The notes: generated from the sequence alone by a model not told the origin. A DNA stretch of 64,000 nt from Candidatus Gastranaerophilales bacterium (GCA_944325705.1 CALVBB010000004.1:1-64000); one strand, 5' to 3'; positions 1 to 9,486 are shown, counted from the first letter of the stretch. Translations and numbers: made by a program.

Positions 1-1223
1 CCTGAACCGCCGAAACAGTCAAGAACTATATCGTTTTTAGATGAGGAATCAAGCAAAATGTCATGGAGCATCGGCACTGCTTTAACAGCAGGATGAAGCT
101 TTAGAAGCTCCAAAGATGATGGATTTGTCGCTCGAATTCCAGGATAATCCCAAACGTTAGTCCTGTATCTCCCGTTTTTGCCAAGCTGAATATGGTTCTG
201 ATGCTTAGCTTTTCCGTTTTTGAATATCGGAATCATTTCGTGTTGGCTTCTATACAGAGCCCCCATACCGCCTATTAATTTGTTCCAGACTGCAATATTT
301 TTGAGTTCGGTATAATGCCTTTTGCCCTGTGTCAGCAAGGTATTCAACCCGGCCCAGTCCATAAACAGATAATGCAGCGAGCCGTCAATTGAGAATTTAA
401 TTAGATGCTGCATAAATTTTGAGATAAATTCTGCAAACTCTGTTTCAGTCATTTCTCCAGACGCCATTGCAAACTCATCATGTTTAGTCTTACCCAAACC
501 GCAAACATGACCGTTAATCTTACAGTTGTATGGAGGATCAGTTATGACTATTTGTGCCAATTCGCCTTGCATAATGATTTCAAAAGACTTGGCAAGTAAA
601 GAATCGCCGCAGTAAACGAAATGATCCCCAAGCCGCCAGAGGTCACCAAATTTAACTTTGGGCGGAATATTTGCATCAAGCCAACTTTCGTCTTCTTTGT
701 CCGAGTTGTGGACTTTGCTTTCATCAGAATCCTTGATGAGAAATATTTCATCGTAATCAACGGTATCGAATCCCAAATCCTCAAAAGTTATGTCAAACTT
801 CATTAATTTTTCGACTTCTTCTTTAAGGTTTCCGAAGTTCCATTCGCCATCTTCTGCAATTCTGTTATCCAGAATTCTGATTGCATCAGCTTCTTCAGGT
901 GTCAAATCCTCAAGTATTATCACTGGAATTTGTCTCAGCCCAAGCTTTTTTGCGGCTAAAAGCCGCAACTCCCCCGCTATAATTCTCAATTGTTTGTCAA
1001 CCAGAATTGGATTGGTAAAGCCAAATTTCTTGATAGCATTTATTATTTTTTGAAGCTGCTTTTGGTAATGTTTACGCAAACTTTTATTACTTGCAATAAT
1101 TAAAGCAATGTCAATCATCTGTAAATTGCTGCTTGGATGTTTGCCTTCAAGAACAACTTTTTTAAAGTGGCGCAATGCATTTTCAATTGTATCATTATTG
1201 AGTTGTATATGTATGTTTTCCAT
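1..1223 (-). CDS. ParB-domain DNA methyltransferase (N6-adenine/N4-cytosine type), C-terminus cut by window edge
   Basis: The minus-strand frame is open from ATG at 1221-1223 to the window edge, with AGGAGA just upstream. About residues 45-140 resemble a ParB/Srx nuclease-fold domain, including IIAGELRLLAAKKLG and a following LTPEEADAIRILDN segment. After a linker the methyltransferase begins, with VITDPPYN (catalytic DPPY motif, encoded near 520-545) and later LDCFGGSG near the edge (the SAM-binding FxGxG motif). This order is known in phage and mobile-element methyltransferases that modify adenine or cytosine in DNA. No restriction endonuclease is visible beside it, so it looks like an orphan methylase, but the genes beyond base 1 are unseen. 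It probably shares a transcript with the 115-residue gene upstream. Confidence 0.85.
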   Translation of the reverse strand, partial: MENIHIQLNNDTIENALRHFKKVVLEGKHPSSNLQMIDIALIIASNKSLRKHYQKQLQKIINAIKKFGFTNPILVDKQLRIIAGELRLLAAKKLGLRQIPVIILEDLTPEEADAIRILDNRIAEDGEWNFGNLKEEVEKLMKFDITFEDLGFDTVDYDEIFLIKDSDESKVHNSDKEDESWLDANIPPKVKFGDLWRLGDHFVYCGDSLLAKSFEIIMQGELAQIVITDPPYNCKINGHVCGLGKTKHDEFAMASGEMTETEFAEFISKFMQHLIKFSIDGSLHYLFMDWAGLNTLLTQGKRHYTELKNIAVWNKLIGGMGALYRSQHEMIPIFKNGKAKHQNHIQLGKNGRYRTNVWDYPGIRATNPSSLELLKLHPAVKAVPMLHDILLDSSSKNDIVLDCFGGS

Positions 1224-1315
1224 ATATATCTCCTGTAATTTAACTTGCTAACAATCCTTATTCAGCACCAATTGTGCCGATAAAGGCAAAAAGACCCGTG
1301 CAATAAAAATTGCAA

Positions 1316-1663
1316 TTATGCAAGTAAATCAGGAGTTGTATCGTCAGTATAAATCTGATGTGAGAGCACTAAGTTTTGTACATTTATTTCTGATAAAATC
1401 GGAATTTGAAGTTTTATAAATTCCCAAAGCCGTAATTCTGTTTCAAAATCAGTCAATGGCTGAACAAAAAATTCAAAATTTGAAATTGAACGGATTAAAT
1501 CGAGTAAAAAAGCCTGCATATATCGGCGAACTTTTTTGCATTTATGTTTTATCGGTTCGTTAATTGAGGAGACCATGCTACCAATCAAAGCTTCCATTGA
1601 TTGAAGCCCATTTGAGTATTTTATTGAGTTGTCATCTATATTTTTGCTGATTCTTATACTCAT
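1316..1663 (-). CDS. Hypothetical protein, 115 aa
   Basis: Good ribosome binding site (GTAGGAG) eight bases before ATG at 1661-1663. The product is a soluble, mostly helical 115-residue protein with no family I recognise; its ends are MSIRISKN and DDTTPDLLA. It precedes the ParB-methyltransferase by 92 bases on the same strand, so co-transcription and a mobile-element origin are likely. No signal peptide or membrane segment is seen. It could be a small phage protein, but nothing in the sequence decides this. Confidence 0.6.
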   Translation of the reverse strand: MSIRISKNIDDNSIKYSNGLQSMEALIGSMVSSINEPIKHKCKKVRRYMQAFLLDLIRSISNFEFFVQPLTDFETELRLWEFIKLQIPILSEINVQNLVLSHQIYTDDTTPDLLA

Positions 1664-1901
1664 TTCTTTTCTCCTACATGCATATTCTAACCATGCTTTC
1701 AGATTTTGACAACCCCATGATGCAGATTTTACAGTTATTTCAGAGGTTAATCATAGTTAAAACTACTATCATTAAAGGTTTTTTGTATATATAAAATATT
1801 GTAAATTTTTTGTTACAAAGGCCTTGCAGGCAATAAAAAACATTTAATTTTCTTATCAGTACAATTTTTCTGAAATTACTAAAGTACTGGTCAAATTTAA
1901 G

Positions 1902-1931
1902 TTGTATCAATTGACACAAAAATGTTAGAAT
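1902..1931 (+). promoter_or_regulatory. Candidate promoter of the macro-domain gene
   Basis: TTGTAT (1902-1907), an 18-base gap and TAGAAT (1926-1931) lie about 30 bases before the start of the macro-domain gene. An overlapping TTGACA (1911-1916) has no good -10 at the right distance. The placement fits the only plus-strand gene here, but the match is moderate. Confidence 0.3.
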
Positions 1932-1962
1932 AAATTAAAAGTAGATTATGCAGGAGTAAATT

Positions 1963-2469
1963 ATGACAGAAATCGAAATTTTAAAAGGCGACATAACAAA
2001 ATTAAAAGTAGATGCAATAGTCAATGCCGCAAACAGAACTTTGTTAGGCGGAGGTGGAGTAGATGGTGCAATTCACAGAGCAGCCGGGAAAACGTTGCTT
2101 AAAGAATGTAGAACTTTGAACGGTTGTGAAACCGGACAATCAAAAATTACTAAAGGGTATAATTTACCGGCAAAATATGTAATTCATACCGTAGGGCCGA
2201 TTTGGCACGGTGGGAATAAAAACGAGCCTGAACTGTTAAAATCTTGTTATATAACAGCATTAACTCTTGCAAAAGAAAATAACATAAAGACAATAGCCTT
2301 TCCTGCAATATCTTGTGGAGTTTACCACTTTCCGATAGACAAAGCCTGCAAAATTGCCTACGATACAGTAACCGAATTCATAAACAAGTACGATTGCTTT
2401 GAAAAGATTATTTTCATTGATATTAATGATAGTGTAATTGAAGTTTATAAAAGGATTTATAATATTTGA
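1963..2469 (+). CDS. Macro-domain protein (O-acetyl-ADP-ribose deacetylase type, YmdB-like)
   Basis: The whole 168-residue protein is one macro domain. It has [16 protein letters not shown] at residues 9-24, the glycine loop [16 protein letters not shown] at 28-43, and [11 protein letters not shown] near residue 115. These are the ADP-ribose-binding loops of the YmdB/MacroD class, which hydrolyse O-acetyl-ADP-ribose and can remove ADP-ribose from proteins. AGGAG precedes the ATG. It stands alone between minus-strand genes, so it is its own transcription unit. A role in NAD-derived signalling or in countering ADP-ribosylation is inferred from the family only. Confidence 0.9.
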   Translation: MTEIEILKGDITKLKVDAIVNAANRTLLGGGGVDGAIHRAAGKTLLKECRTLNGCETGQSKITKGYNLPAKYVIHTVGPIWHGGNKNEPELLKSCYITALTLAKENNIKTIAFPAISCGVYHFPIDKACKIAYDTVTEFINKYDCFEKIIFIDINDSVIEVYKRIYNI

Positions 2470-2543
2470 TGAACAAATCTAACTTAGTTAATTCTGTAGT
2501 AACTACTCAAATTTAAAAATGCAATAATAGTATCATTTAATAT

Positions 2544-4268
2544 TTAAATCGTTTGTAAATCATATAATTTTTTAAATTTACCATTTGTATTCTGCAAAAG
2601 TTGTGTTTGAGAACCTTGTTCTACAATTTTTCCATCATCAATAACTATTATTTTATCAACATTATTTATAGTAGAAAATCTGTGTGCAATAATTATTACT
2701 GTTTTATCTTTCATTAGATTTTCTATTGCTTTTTTAATATAAAATTCTGATTCATTATCTAATGCACTTGTTGCTTCATCAAAGATTATAATCGGAGAAT
2801 TTTTTAAGAATGCTCTTGCTATTCCTAATCTTTGTTTTTGCCCGCCGGATAGTAATAAACCTCTTTCTCCGACTTGTGTATCAAGCCCTTTTTCTGTTGA
2901 CATTACAAAATCGTACAGGTAAGAACTTTGAAGAACAGAAAATAAATCTTTATCAGTTGCATTCGGTTTTATTATTTTAAGGTTTTCTCTTATAGTTCCT
3001 GTAAATATAAAATTATCCTGTAAAACTATTGAGATATTATTTCTTAACGAATTTATGTCATAATTTTTTATATTAATACCGTCTATTAAAATTTCACCGC
3101 TGGTTACATCATAAAATCTTGGAATAAGGTTTATTATTGTACTCTTTCCCCCGCCTGAATGTCCTACAAGTGCAATTTTTTCTCCTTTATTAATTTGGAA
3201 TGACAGTTCATGTAAAACTTTCTTATTTTTTCTATATTCAAACGAAACATTTTTAAATTCAATTCCGGAATTGAAATGTTTCATAAAAATCGGGGATGCA
3301 TTATTTTTGATTTTTGGAATATATTCAAGTTCATTTATAACTCTTTCTATTGCAAGAATTGAAGTTTGTAGATTTTTTGAATCGTTTCCTATACCTTTAA
3401 TTGGGTTAAAAAGTAAAATAAGTGCGGTTACAAATGCCACGAAATTCCCGCTTGTAATTGTATTATTGTTAATTAAAGTACTTCCTATTCCAATGATAAG
3501 ACCTATCCCAATAGCGGCTACAAGCCGCATTAGCGGTGTAGTCCAACCTGTCCGAAGAATTATTTTCATATCAAGTTGGAAAGCTTTTTTAAGATGTTTT
3601 TTCAATTTATTTATTTGAAAATTTTTAAGATTAAATGCGGAAATGATTTTGTTTCCAGAAAATGTTTCATTGTAATCTGCAATAACTTTTGCATTTTCAT
3701 TTTCGTAATCATTAACAATATTTTTTATAAGATTTTTAACCTGTGTAACAGGAATTAAAGCAAAAACAAGAATAAATACAGCAATAATTGCAAGCTGCCA
3801 ACAATTATAAATTAGAACTATGATTAAAGAAACTGCCGAAAAAATTCTTAGGGCATAACTTTTTAAGTATCCTAAAAGACTTCCAAAAGCTTTTGAAACA
3901 TCATTATTAAACGCTTTCTGTATAAAACCGGATGTATTTTTGTCAAAAAATGAAGTTTCCCTGTTAAGTAAATTTTCAAATAAGATTATTTTAACTTCAT
4001 TTGTAATTTGTCCTGCAACATAAGAGTTAATATAAGTAGCTGAAAAATTAAGAATTCCCTGAATACTTGTAAAAAGTAGAATAAAAAAAGAAATTGTCCA
4101 TGGAGAATGTATTGATTTATTCAACATAATGACATCCATATACGGTTTTAATGTCATAACAATAACTGCATCCAAAGCACCGGCCGGTAATGTTAATAAT
4201 ATTGATAACAAAGTCATCGGCAGGTATGGTTTTATGTATGGGATAATTTGTTTATAGTTTGTCCCCAT
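2544..4268 (-). CDS. ABC transporter, fused permease-ATPase, MsbA-like glycolipid exporter
   Basis: 574 residues in the usual half-transporter order. An N-terminal six-helix membrane domain (about 1-300) is followed by an ATPase with Walker A GHSGGGKST (about 367), Q-loop, signature LSGGQ (about 478) and Walker B IIIFDEATSALD. The family includes MsbA (lipid A-core flippase) and PglK-type lipid-linked oligosaccharide flippases. It is the last gene of a seven-gene minus-strand glycan operon, one base after licD, so export of the lipid-linked glycan made by its neighbours is the natural inference. The exact substrate cannot be read from the sequence. Confidence 0.88.
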   Translation of the reverse strand: MGTNYKQIIPYIKPYLPMTLLSILLTLPAGALDAVIVMTLKPYMDVIMLNKSIHSPWTISFFILLFTSIQGILNFSATYINSYVAGQITNEVKIILFENLLNRETSFFDKNTSGFIQKAFNNDVSKAFGSLLGYLKSYALRIFSAVSLIIVLIYNCWQLAIIAVFILVFALIPVTQVKNLIKNIVNDYENENAKVIADYNETFSGNKIISAFNLKNFQINKLKKHLKKAFQLDMKIILRTGWTTPLMRLVAAIGIGLIIGIGSTLINNNTITSGNFVAFVTALILLFNPIKGIGNDSKNLQTSILAIERVINELEYIPKIKNNASPIFMKHFNSGIEFKNVSFEYRKNKKVLHELSFQINKGEKIALVGHSGGGKSTIINLIPRFYDVTSGEILIDGINIKNYDINSLRNNISIVLQDNFIFTGTIRENLKIIKPNATDKDLFSVLQSSYLYDFVMSTEKGLDTQVGERGLLLSGGQKQRLGIARAFLKNSPIIIFDEATSALDNESEFYIKKAIENLMKDKTVIIIAHRFSTINNVDKIIVIDDGKIVEQGSQTQLLQNTNGKFKKLYDLQTI

Positions 4269-4269
4269 A

Positions 4270-5193
4270 TTAATTTATTTCTCCAATGTTTAAATATTTT
4301 TCTATATTTGGAATTACTGTAGGAAATTTCATATAATTACCATAAATATTTTTTAAGTATTCATCACTTTTATTTGGAATGGGGTAGTATTTCCCCTCAA
4401 ATAAACCTTGTGACAAGGGAAATATTTCATCATGGTTATAAATCAAATGATATTTACTGTAATATGGGAAATCAATACCGTAAAATAATGCAGGATTTTT
4501 CATTGTAACTTTTTGATTTTGTAAAACTATTCTATTTTGGATATTGATAAGTTCTGTTTTTAATTTGTTAATATTACATTTTTTTATTTTCTGTGCAGGG
4601 AAATTTTTATCAAAAATATTTCTTGCATTTTTAATTAAATCAGTTATTTCTTTTTTTTGTTTATTATTTAAATTAGAAGTAATATAGTTATCAATAGGAA
4701 AAATATCTAATGCTGCGTCATTATTTTGTGAAATTATTCTTATTTGAAAATTATTATCCAGTTCGGCTTTTAATCTTATTTCATTTTCTTTAAAATAACT
4801 TTTTAGAAGATTTACAAAAATATTGTAATCTTTTCTGGGCATACAAATATCAATATCGTCATCCCATGGAATAAATCCTTTATGTCTAATGCATCCAAGA
4901 AGTGTTCCAGCATCTAACCAGTAGCATAAGTTATTATTTTTACATATTGCATCAACTTTATCTAACATTTTAATGCAAGATTGTTGAACATTTCTTAATG
5001 TTCCATCTGCCTTTTTAACCTGTCTTATGTCTGCACAATTATTTAGGAAATAGTTAAGAGTTGCAATTTGTCTATATAGAGTTGGAATAGAATATTTTTT
5101 TCTGATTTTAATTTCAAATCCAAAAATTGTTAATATTATTGTTGTATTAACACTGTCCCATCGTTTATTAAATATTTGTCTTATATTAATCAT
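4270..5193 (-). CDS. LicD-family phosphotransferase
   Basis: 307 residues. The LicD signature is clear near residues 93-118: LDAGTLLGCIRHKG followed by PWDDDIDICMPR, the acidic nucleotidyltransferase-fold motif. LicD proteins move a phospho-alcohol such as phosphocholine (or a phosphonate such as aminoethylphosphonate in fused homologues) from a CDP carrier onto a glycan. The start overlaps the end of the cytidylyltransferase gene by eight bases, which fits a donor-maker and donor-user pair. About 85 extra residues precede the LicD domain; their role is unknown. Confidence 0.88.
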   Translation of the reverse strand: MINIRQIFNKRWDSVNTTIILTIFGFEIKIRKKYSIPTLYRQIATLNYFLNNCADIRQVKKADGTLRNVQQSCIKMLDKVDAICKNNNLCYWLDAGTLLGCIRHKGFIPWDDDIDICMPRKDYNIFVNLLKSYFKENEIRLKAELDNNFQIRIISQNNDAALDIFPIDNYITSNLNNKQKKEITDLIKNARNIFDKNFPAQKIKKCNINKLKTELINIQNRIVLQNQKVTMKNPALFYGIDFPYYSKYHLIYNHDEIFPLSQGLFEGKYYPIPNKSDEYLKNIYGNYMKFPTVIPNIEKYLNIGEIN

Positions 5194-5671
5194 ATAATAA
5201 GTCCCTATTTTGCGTTATTACTTCTATATTTGCAGGAAGATGTGAATCTACTTTGTTTTGTAATTTTTTATAATTTTCATATATACGTTGTTTTAAAGAT
5301 GAAGAACTAATCCCATCCCCATACGGAAAATAGACAACATTAACTCCAAGCTTTTCTAGATAATCATATTTCCCAACCCAGTCGTCACCAACAACAAATA
5401 TATCAAAATGTAATTTTTTTATTTTGTCCGTGTGATCTAAAGATTTTTGAGGTATTACAATATCAGGGCCTTTAATAGCTTTCATTAAAGCAATTCTTTC
5501 TTCAAAAGGAATAATTGGTTGTGATTTGTAACTTGCAACTAGTTCGTCGGTATTTACTCCAACGATTAATATATCACCTAATGCTCTTGCATATTCAATC
5601 ATTTTTAAATGATTGAAATGAAGCATATCAAATGTTCCAGATGTATAAACTACAGTTTTATTTCCAATCAT
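5186..5671 (-). CDS. Glycerol-3-phosphate cytidylyltransferase-like nucleotidyltransferase (TagD family)
   Basis: 161 residues, close to TagD length (about 130) plus a 25-residue tail. It shows YTSGTFDMLHFNH at the nucleotide-binding start, FVVGDDWVGKYDYL in the middle and GISSSSLKQRI at the end, the equivalent of the RTEGISTT motif. The HxGH motif reads HFNH, with Asn in place of Gly. The family makes CDP-alcohols or CDP-activated phosphonates from CTP. Its place between a methyltransferase and LicD suggests it activates the group that LicD transfers. Substrate (glycerol phosphate, another alcohol phosphate, or a phosphonate) is not resolved. Confidence 0.83.
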   Translation of the reverse strand: MIGNKTVVYTSGTFDMLHFNHLKMIEYARALGDILIVGVNTDELVASYKSQPIIPFEERIALMKAIKGPDIVIPQKSLDHTDKIKKLHFDIFVVGDDWVGKYDYLEKLGVNVVYFPYGDGISSSSLKQRIYENYKKLQNKVDSHLPANIEVITQNRDLLYD

Positions 5672-6392
5672 TACTACTCCTTTTTAATATCCAATAGGAA
5701 GCGTTTGTTTCTTTTCTATTGCCTGTTTTATTATCAAGTAACAGCCCAGATGCTAAAAGTTTGAAATTTGTACAATATTGTATTAATAGATTTTCATATT
5801 CAGGTATAGTTCTGTATATTGCACTATAATTTTGCCTTAAATCATTTGAGTAAAAATTATCTAAAGTTAATCTTCCTTCTGTTAAACTTACAGATTCCTG
5901 TAAATAAATAATGTCATTAGTAAGATTATTTATAGTTAAAAATAAGTTCGGTAAGTCTTTGTCATTTATGTACATACAAATTCCAGTAAGAATTGATAAA
6001 TCATAGTTATCACGTAATAGTGAGATATTTATATCTGTTGCTGACATTTGTATGAATTCTAGATTTGTTTGTTTATACTTGTTTTTTGCAAGTTTAATAA
6101 AACCGTCAGTATAATCTATTCCTGTATATTGATCTATATAAATGAATAAATTCTCAACCCATCTCCCGATACCACATCCAATATCTAAAATCTTATATTT
6201 TTTATTTGGGTCAAGAAATGATTTAACTAGGTTACTTTCTTTAATATTTCTATTTTTGATTACGTCATCATTAACTTCTTCATTTAGTAATACCGTTTTT
6301 AAATTGTACCCATTTTGAACTCGTGTTTGCCAAAATTCTTTAGTTGAATTTATTTTAATATCTACACTTTTATTTTTAATTCTTGTTTCCAT
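5658..6392 (-). CDS. Class I SAM-dependent methyltransferase
   Basis: 244 residues. Motif I is ILDIGCGIGRW (about 69-79), followed by YTGIDYTDGF and LSILTGICMY, the usual Rossmann methyltransferase order. It overlaps the aminotransferase upstream (17 bases) and the cytidylyltransferase downstream (14 bases), so it is tightly coupled to both. Context suggests methylation of an amine or of the small substituent being built, as in choline-like head groups, but the acceptor is inference. No membrane segment. Confidence 0.82.
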   Translation of the reverse strand: METRIKNKSVDIKINSTKEFWQTRVQNGYNLKTVLLNEEVNDDVIKNRNIKESNLVKSFLDPNKKYKILDIGCGIGRWVENLFIYIDQYTGIDYTDGFIKLAKNKYKQTNLEFIQMSATDINISLLRDNYDLSILTGICMYINDKDLPNLFLTINNLTNDIIYLQESVSLTEGRLTLDNFYSNDLRQNYSAIYRTIPEYENLLIQYCTNFKLLASGLLLDNKTGNRKETNASYWILKRSSNDWK

Positions 6393-7476
6393 TATTATTG
6401 ATTTCCTTTATTGTTAATTTAAGAGAGTTTAAAAATTCATCAATTTCCAGTTGATTTATATTGCCATAATTACCTATTCGAAATAGCTTTTCTTTTAACA
6501 TGCCACCTGATGGTGCAAGTTCGATGTTATATTTACTTCTCATAATTTTCACTATTTCATCAGCATTGTATGTGTCTGTCCATATTCCGGTAACACAGTT
6601 TGCAGGATTCTTAGCAAATGTATTAAATCCCAATTTTGATAACTGATGCCGTAAATATTTTGTATTATTCCCGTATCTGGCTTGGAAGTTTTCTAATCCT
6701 TCGTCTTTTATTTTTTGAAGTCTATAATCTAATTGATTTACAATTCCCGTAGCGGGTGTAAATGGTGTTTGATTTCGTTTTTGATTTTCAATATATTCAT
6801 AAATATCAAAATAAAAATTTCTGAGGTTTGATTTTTCGGCAAATTTTAAAGCTTTATTATTAATTGCCATAAATGATAATCCAGGGGGCAGGGCAAGAGC
6901 TTTTTGGCTTGCACTAACTGCTATATCTACTCCCCATTCGTCCATTAAAAATTCATCTGAACATAAACCGCTAATACAATCAACTATAAATAAAATATTT
7001 GGATATTTTTTTAAAATGTTTCCAAACCCGGCTATATCATGTAAAGAGCCACAGGAAGTTTCATTTAATGTAGCAAATACAGCCTTCGTATCGGGGGTAT
7101 TTTCTAGAACTTTTTCTACATCTAAAATGTTTACACTTTCCCCAAAGTTTACTAATATTTCTATTGTTTCCAGATTATGCTTTTTACAAATATCTCCCCA
7201 GCGTTTGCCAAATGAACCTGAATTAATATAAATAATTTTATCTTTAACTGACAAAAAATTCGTGACAGCAGCTTCCATTGCTCCTGTACCGGAAGAGGCA
7301 TAGCAAACAACAGGATATTTTGTTTGGAAAATATATTTTAAATTTTCAAAAATTCTTGCCCATTTTTTAGAATATTCTTCTGTTCTCATATATTCTTGCG
7401 GTGCTGAACCTATATCTAAAATTTCTTGTTCTATTTCAACAGGTCCTGCAACCATCAGTAATTTCTTTTGTTCCAT
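6376..7476 (-). CDS. Class V PLP-dependent aminotransferase (serine-pyruvate / aminoethylphosphonate transaminase type)
   Basis: 366 residues. VAGPVEIEQEIL at the N-terminus, the phosphate-binding SSGTGAMEAA near residue 61 and the PLP lysine in AVSASQKALALPPG near residue 192 place it in aminotransferase class V, which holds alanine-glyoxylate, serine-pyruvate and aminoethylphosphonate-pyruvate transaminases. ATG at 7474-7476 has AGGAA upstream; the gene begins inside the last 41 bases of the preceding gene. In this operon it probably makes the amino group of a small substituent that is then activated by the cytidylyltransferase and moved by LicD. No PEP mutase or phosphonopyruvate decarboxylase is in the window. 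Confidence 0.85.
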   Translation of the reverse strand: MEQKKLLMVAGPVEIEQEILDIGSAPQEYMRTEEYSKKWARIFENLKYIFQTKYPVVCYASSGTGAMEAAVTNFLSVKDKIIYINSGSFGKRWGDICKKHNLETIEILVNFGESVNILDVEKVLENTPDTKAVFATLNETSCGSLHDIAGFGNILKKYPNILFIVDCISGLCSDEFLMDEWGVDIAVSASQKALALPPGLSFMAINNKALKFAEKSNLRNFYFDIYEYIENQKRNQTPFTPATGIVNQLDYRLQKIKDEGLENFQARYGNNTKYLRHQLSKLGFNTFAKNPANCVTGIWTDTYNADEIVKIMRSKYNIELAPSGGMLKEKLFRIGNYGNINQLEIDEFLNSLKLTIKEINNNGNKN

Positions 7477-8704
7477 TTTGTATTCCTATCACTTTTTCTA
7501 AATAGTTAATTATTTTTTCAGATGCACTTTGCCTAAAATCAAAAAGATTATGTATACGTTTTATGCGTTCATCTTTTAAATAATCATTTCTGTTTACTAT
7601 AACTTCATTAAACAGTGTATTTAATTCTTCATTATTTGTACTTTTGTATAAAACTTCTGCAATCCTATCTCCTATTGAATTATACGGATGATGCATTTTG
7701 TTAAATAATTGAATTATCGGTTTTTGTGTCGGCAAATATTCAACAAGAAAGGAAATAGAATCAGTAATTAATGCATCTGAGGTTTGAAATAATTCTAAGT
7801 AATTGCCGTATTCATGTACTATTCCAACTTCCTGCCAACTTTTCCAATATTCATTAACTTGTTCTTGCGTCATTATTTTATTATCCAAAAGTTCAAACCT
7901 TAATTTTGGATGAGGTTTAAATATCCAATTTATTTCTCTATGTTTTTGGGCCAAATTTAATATAAATTTTCCATTATCTTGAAATGTCCCAAACATTAAA
8001 CTATGTTTCCCTAATGAATGATGAGGTGCATATATAATTTTTAAATTATTATGGAAACATTTTTCTTGCGTTGTAATGTAGTAATCTAATTTTGGATGTC
8101 CGCTAATTATACAATTTCTCGAATTCCCTTTTCTATAATGTTCGTATCGTTCCAGATTCTCTTTGCACTCTACAAAATAAGCAAATAGATGTTTATGAAA
8201 ATTATCTGTGTAATTATTTTTAAAATCTAAATTTTCATACCCATAAGGGAAATACATACATAAGGAATTCTTGGACACTTTGTTCAAACTATATTTTGGT
8301 GGTAAATCATAAGGCTGTTCGTAAAATACAATGTCAGGCTTAAATTGTTTTAAGTCTATATATTGATGTTTTATAATGTCATAACCCAATTCAACTTTAA
8401 TATTATTTGCTTTATAAAATTTTAAATTATCTTCAAGTGAAAGTTTTGTTAAATCTTCTCCTTTATGAACTGTATATGGTGGAACAAGAATAACTTGCGG
8501 TTCAAAATTTTTGTGTTTCTCCATCATTTTATATAAATACTGAGCTCCCCATTTGGAACATTCCATGCATAAAAAGATAATTTTTAATTTCTTTTTAGTT
8601 CTAATTTTAGATAATACCTTTTTATAATTAGAACTTATAAATAAATTGCTAAACTTTTTTGGAATAAAAAATATACTTCTTTTTATAAATGTTGATGGTT
8701 TCAA
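7436..8704 (-). CDS. CDP-glycerol glycerophosphotransferase-family protein
   Basis: 422 residues. The second half has YAPHHSLG, WIFKPHPKLR and SDALITDSISFLVEYLP, the pattern of the teichoic-acid polymerase family (TagB/TagF-like), which transfers glycerophosphate from CDP-glycerol. An N-terminal Rossmann-like half (KLKIIFLCMECSKWG, later KPDIVFYEQP) is shared with related surface-glycan enzymes. It follows the GT2 gene with a four-base overlap. The C-terminal tail overlaps the aminotransferase start. Whether it polymerises or adds a single unit is unknown. Confidence 0.8.
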   Translation of the reverse strand: MKPSTFIKRSIFFIPKKFSNLFISSNYKKVLSKIRTKKKLKIIFLCMECSKWGAQYLYKMMEKHKNFEPQVILVPPYTVHKGEDLTKLSLEDNLKFYKANNIKVELGYDIIKHQYIDLKQFKPDIVFYEQPYDLPPKYSLNKVSKNSLCMYFPYGYENLDFKNNYTDNFHKHLFAYFVECKENLERYEHYRKGNSRNCIISGHPKLDYYITTQEKCFHNNLKIIYAPHHSLGKHSLMFGTFQDNGKFILNLAQKHREINWIFKPHPKLRFELLDNKIMTQEQVNEYWKSWQEVGIVHEYGNYLELFQTSDALITDSISFLVEYLPTQKPIIQLFNKMHHPYNSIGDRIAEVLYKSTNNEELNTLFNEVIVNRNDYLKDERIKRIHNLFDFRQSASEKIINYLEKVIGIQNGTKEITDGCRTC

Positions 8705-9486
8705 TTTAATTTTCCCCTTAACAATTTATAGAAATGTGCAGCACAATTTTTACAGATCATAAAGCCTAATAAAAAATACATTTTCAGACCAAATTGGTTA
8801 TATAGTTTATTGTGGAATTTGGCTATATTAAGTCTGATTTTAAGGTAATTTATTGGTCTTAAAGACTGTTTGGTACGCTCGTTTTGCTGCTTTCTGTAAT
8901 AAAATAGAACTTCTGGAATCTGATAAACTTTTGCACCTGTTTCGATAATTGAAAGCCAAAAATCCCAGTCCTCACAACCAAGTTCCATTTCTTTTTTATA
9001 GCCGCCGACCTCAAGGAATTTTGATTTTCGGTAAATCCCTGATGGAAATATCCGATTTTGGATAAGCATATTGGAAAGAGTAGCTGGTTTTAAGTTCCAT
9101 TTTTTATTTTGTCCTGTTCCGAAAAATTCTGCTTCGCAATAAACAATACCAATATCAGGATTTTGCTCTAATATTGAAACTGCTTTTTCAATATATGTAT
9201 TTGCGATTCTGTCGTCTGCATCCAAAGGTAAGATATATTCTCCAGTAGCCTTTATTATTCCGTTGTTTCTAGCGGCACATACTCCAGAGTTTTCTTGATT
9301 GATCAATATTACATTATCAAAAGGTTTGAGCATATCCTGAAATTCTTGTGCAGTTTTTTCAGTTGAACCGTCATTAACGACAATTATTTCCAAATTTTTG
9401 TAGGTGGAACTCACAACCGATTTAACTGCATCTAATAAATATTTATATTGATTATAGCAAGGTATTATTACGGAAATCTTTTTCAT
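8701..9486 (-). CDS. Glycosyltransferase family 2
   Basis: 261 residues. The GT-A fold is clear: ISVIIPCYNQYKYLLDAVKSV at the start, VNDGSTEKT near 38, and the metal-binding DADD in ILPLDADDRI near 92. Later CEDWDFWLSI is the usual acceptor-side ED motif. It is the first gene of the seven-gene minus-strand glycan operon. Sugar donor and acceptor cannot be read from the sequence. No membrane helix is strongly predicted, though the C-terminus holds a hydrophobic stretch (YFLLGFMICKNCAAHF). Confidence 0.9.
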   Translation of the reverse strand: MKKISVIIPCYNQYKYLLDAVKSVVSSTYKNLEIIVVNDGSTEKTAQEFQDMLKPFDNVILINQENSGVCAARNNGIIKATGEYILPLDADDRIANTYIEKAVSILEQNPDIGIVYCEAEFFGTGQNKKWNLKPATLSNMLIQNRIFPSGIYRKSKFLEVGGYKKEMELGCEDWDFWLSIIETGAKVYQIPEVLFYYRKQQNERTKQSLRPINYLKIRLNIAKFHNKLYNQFGLKMYFLLGFMICKNCAAHFYKLLRGKLN

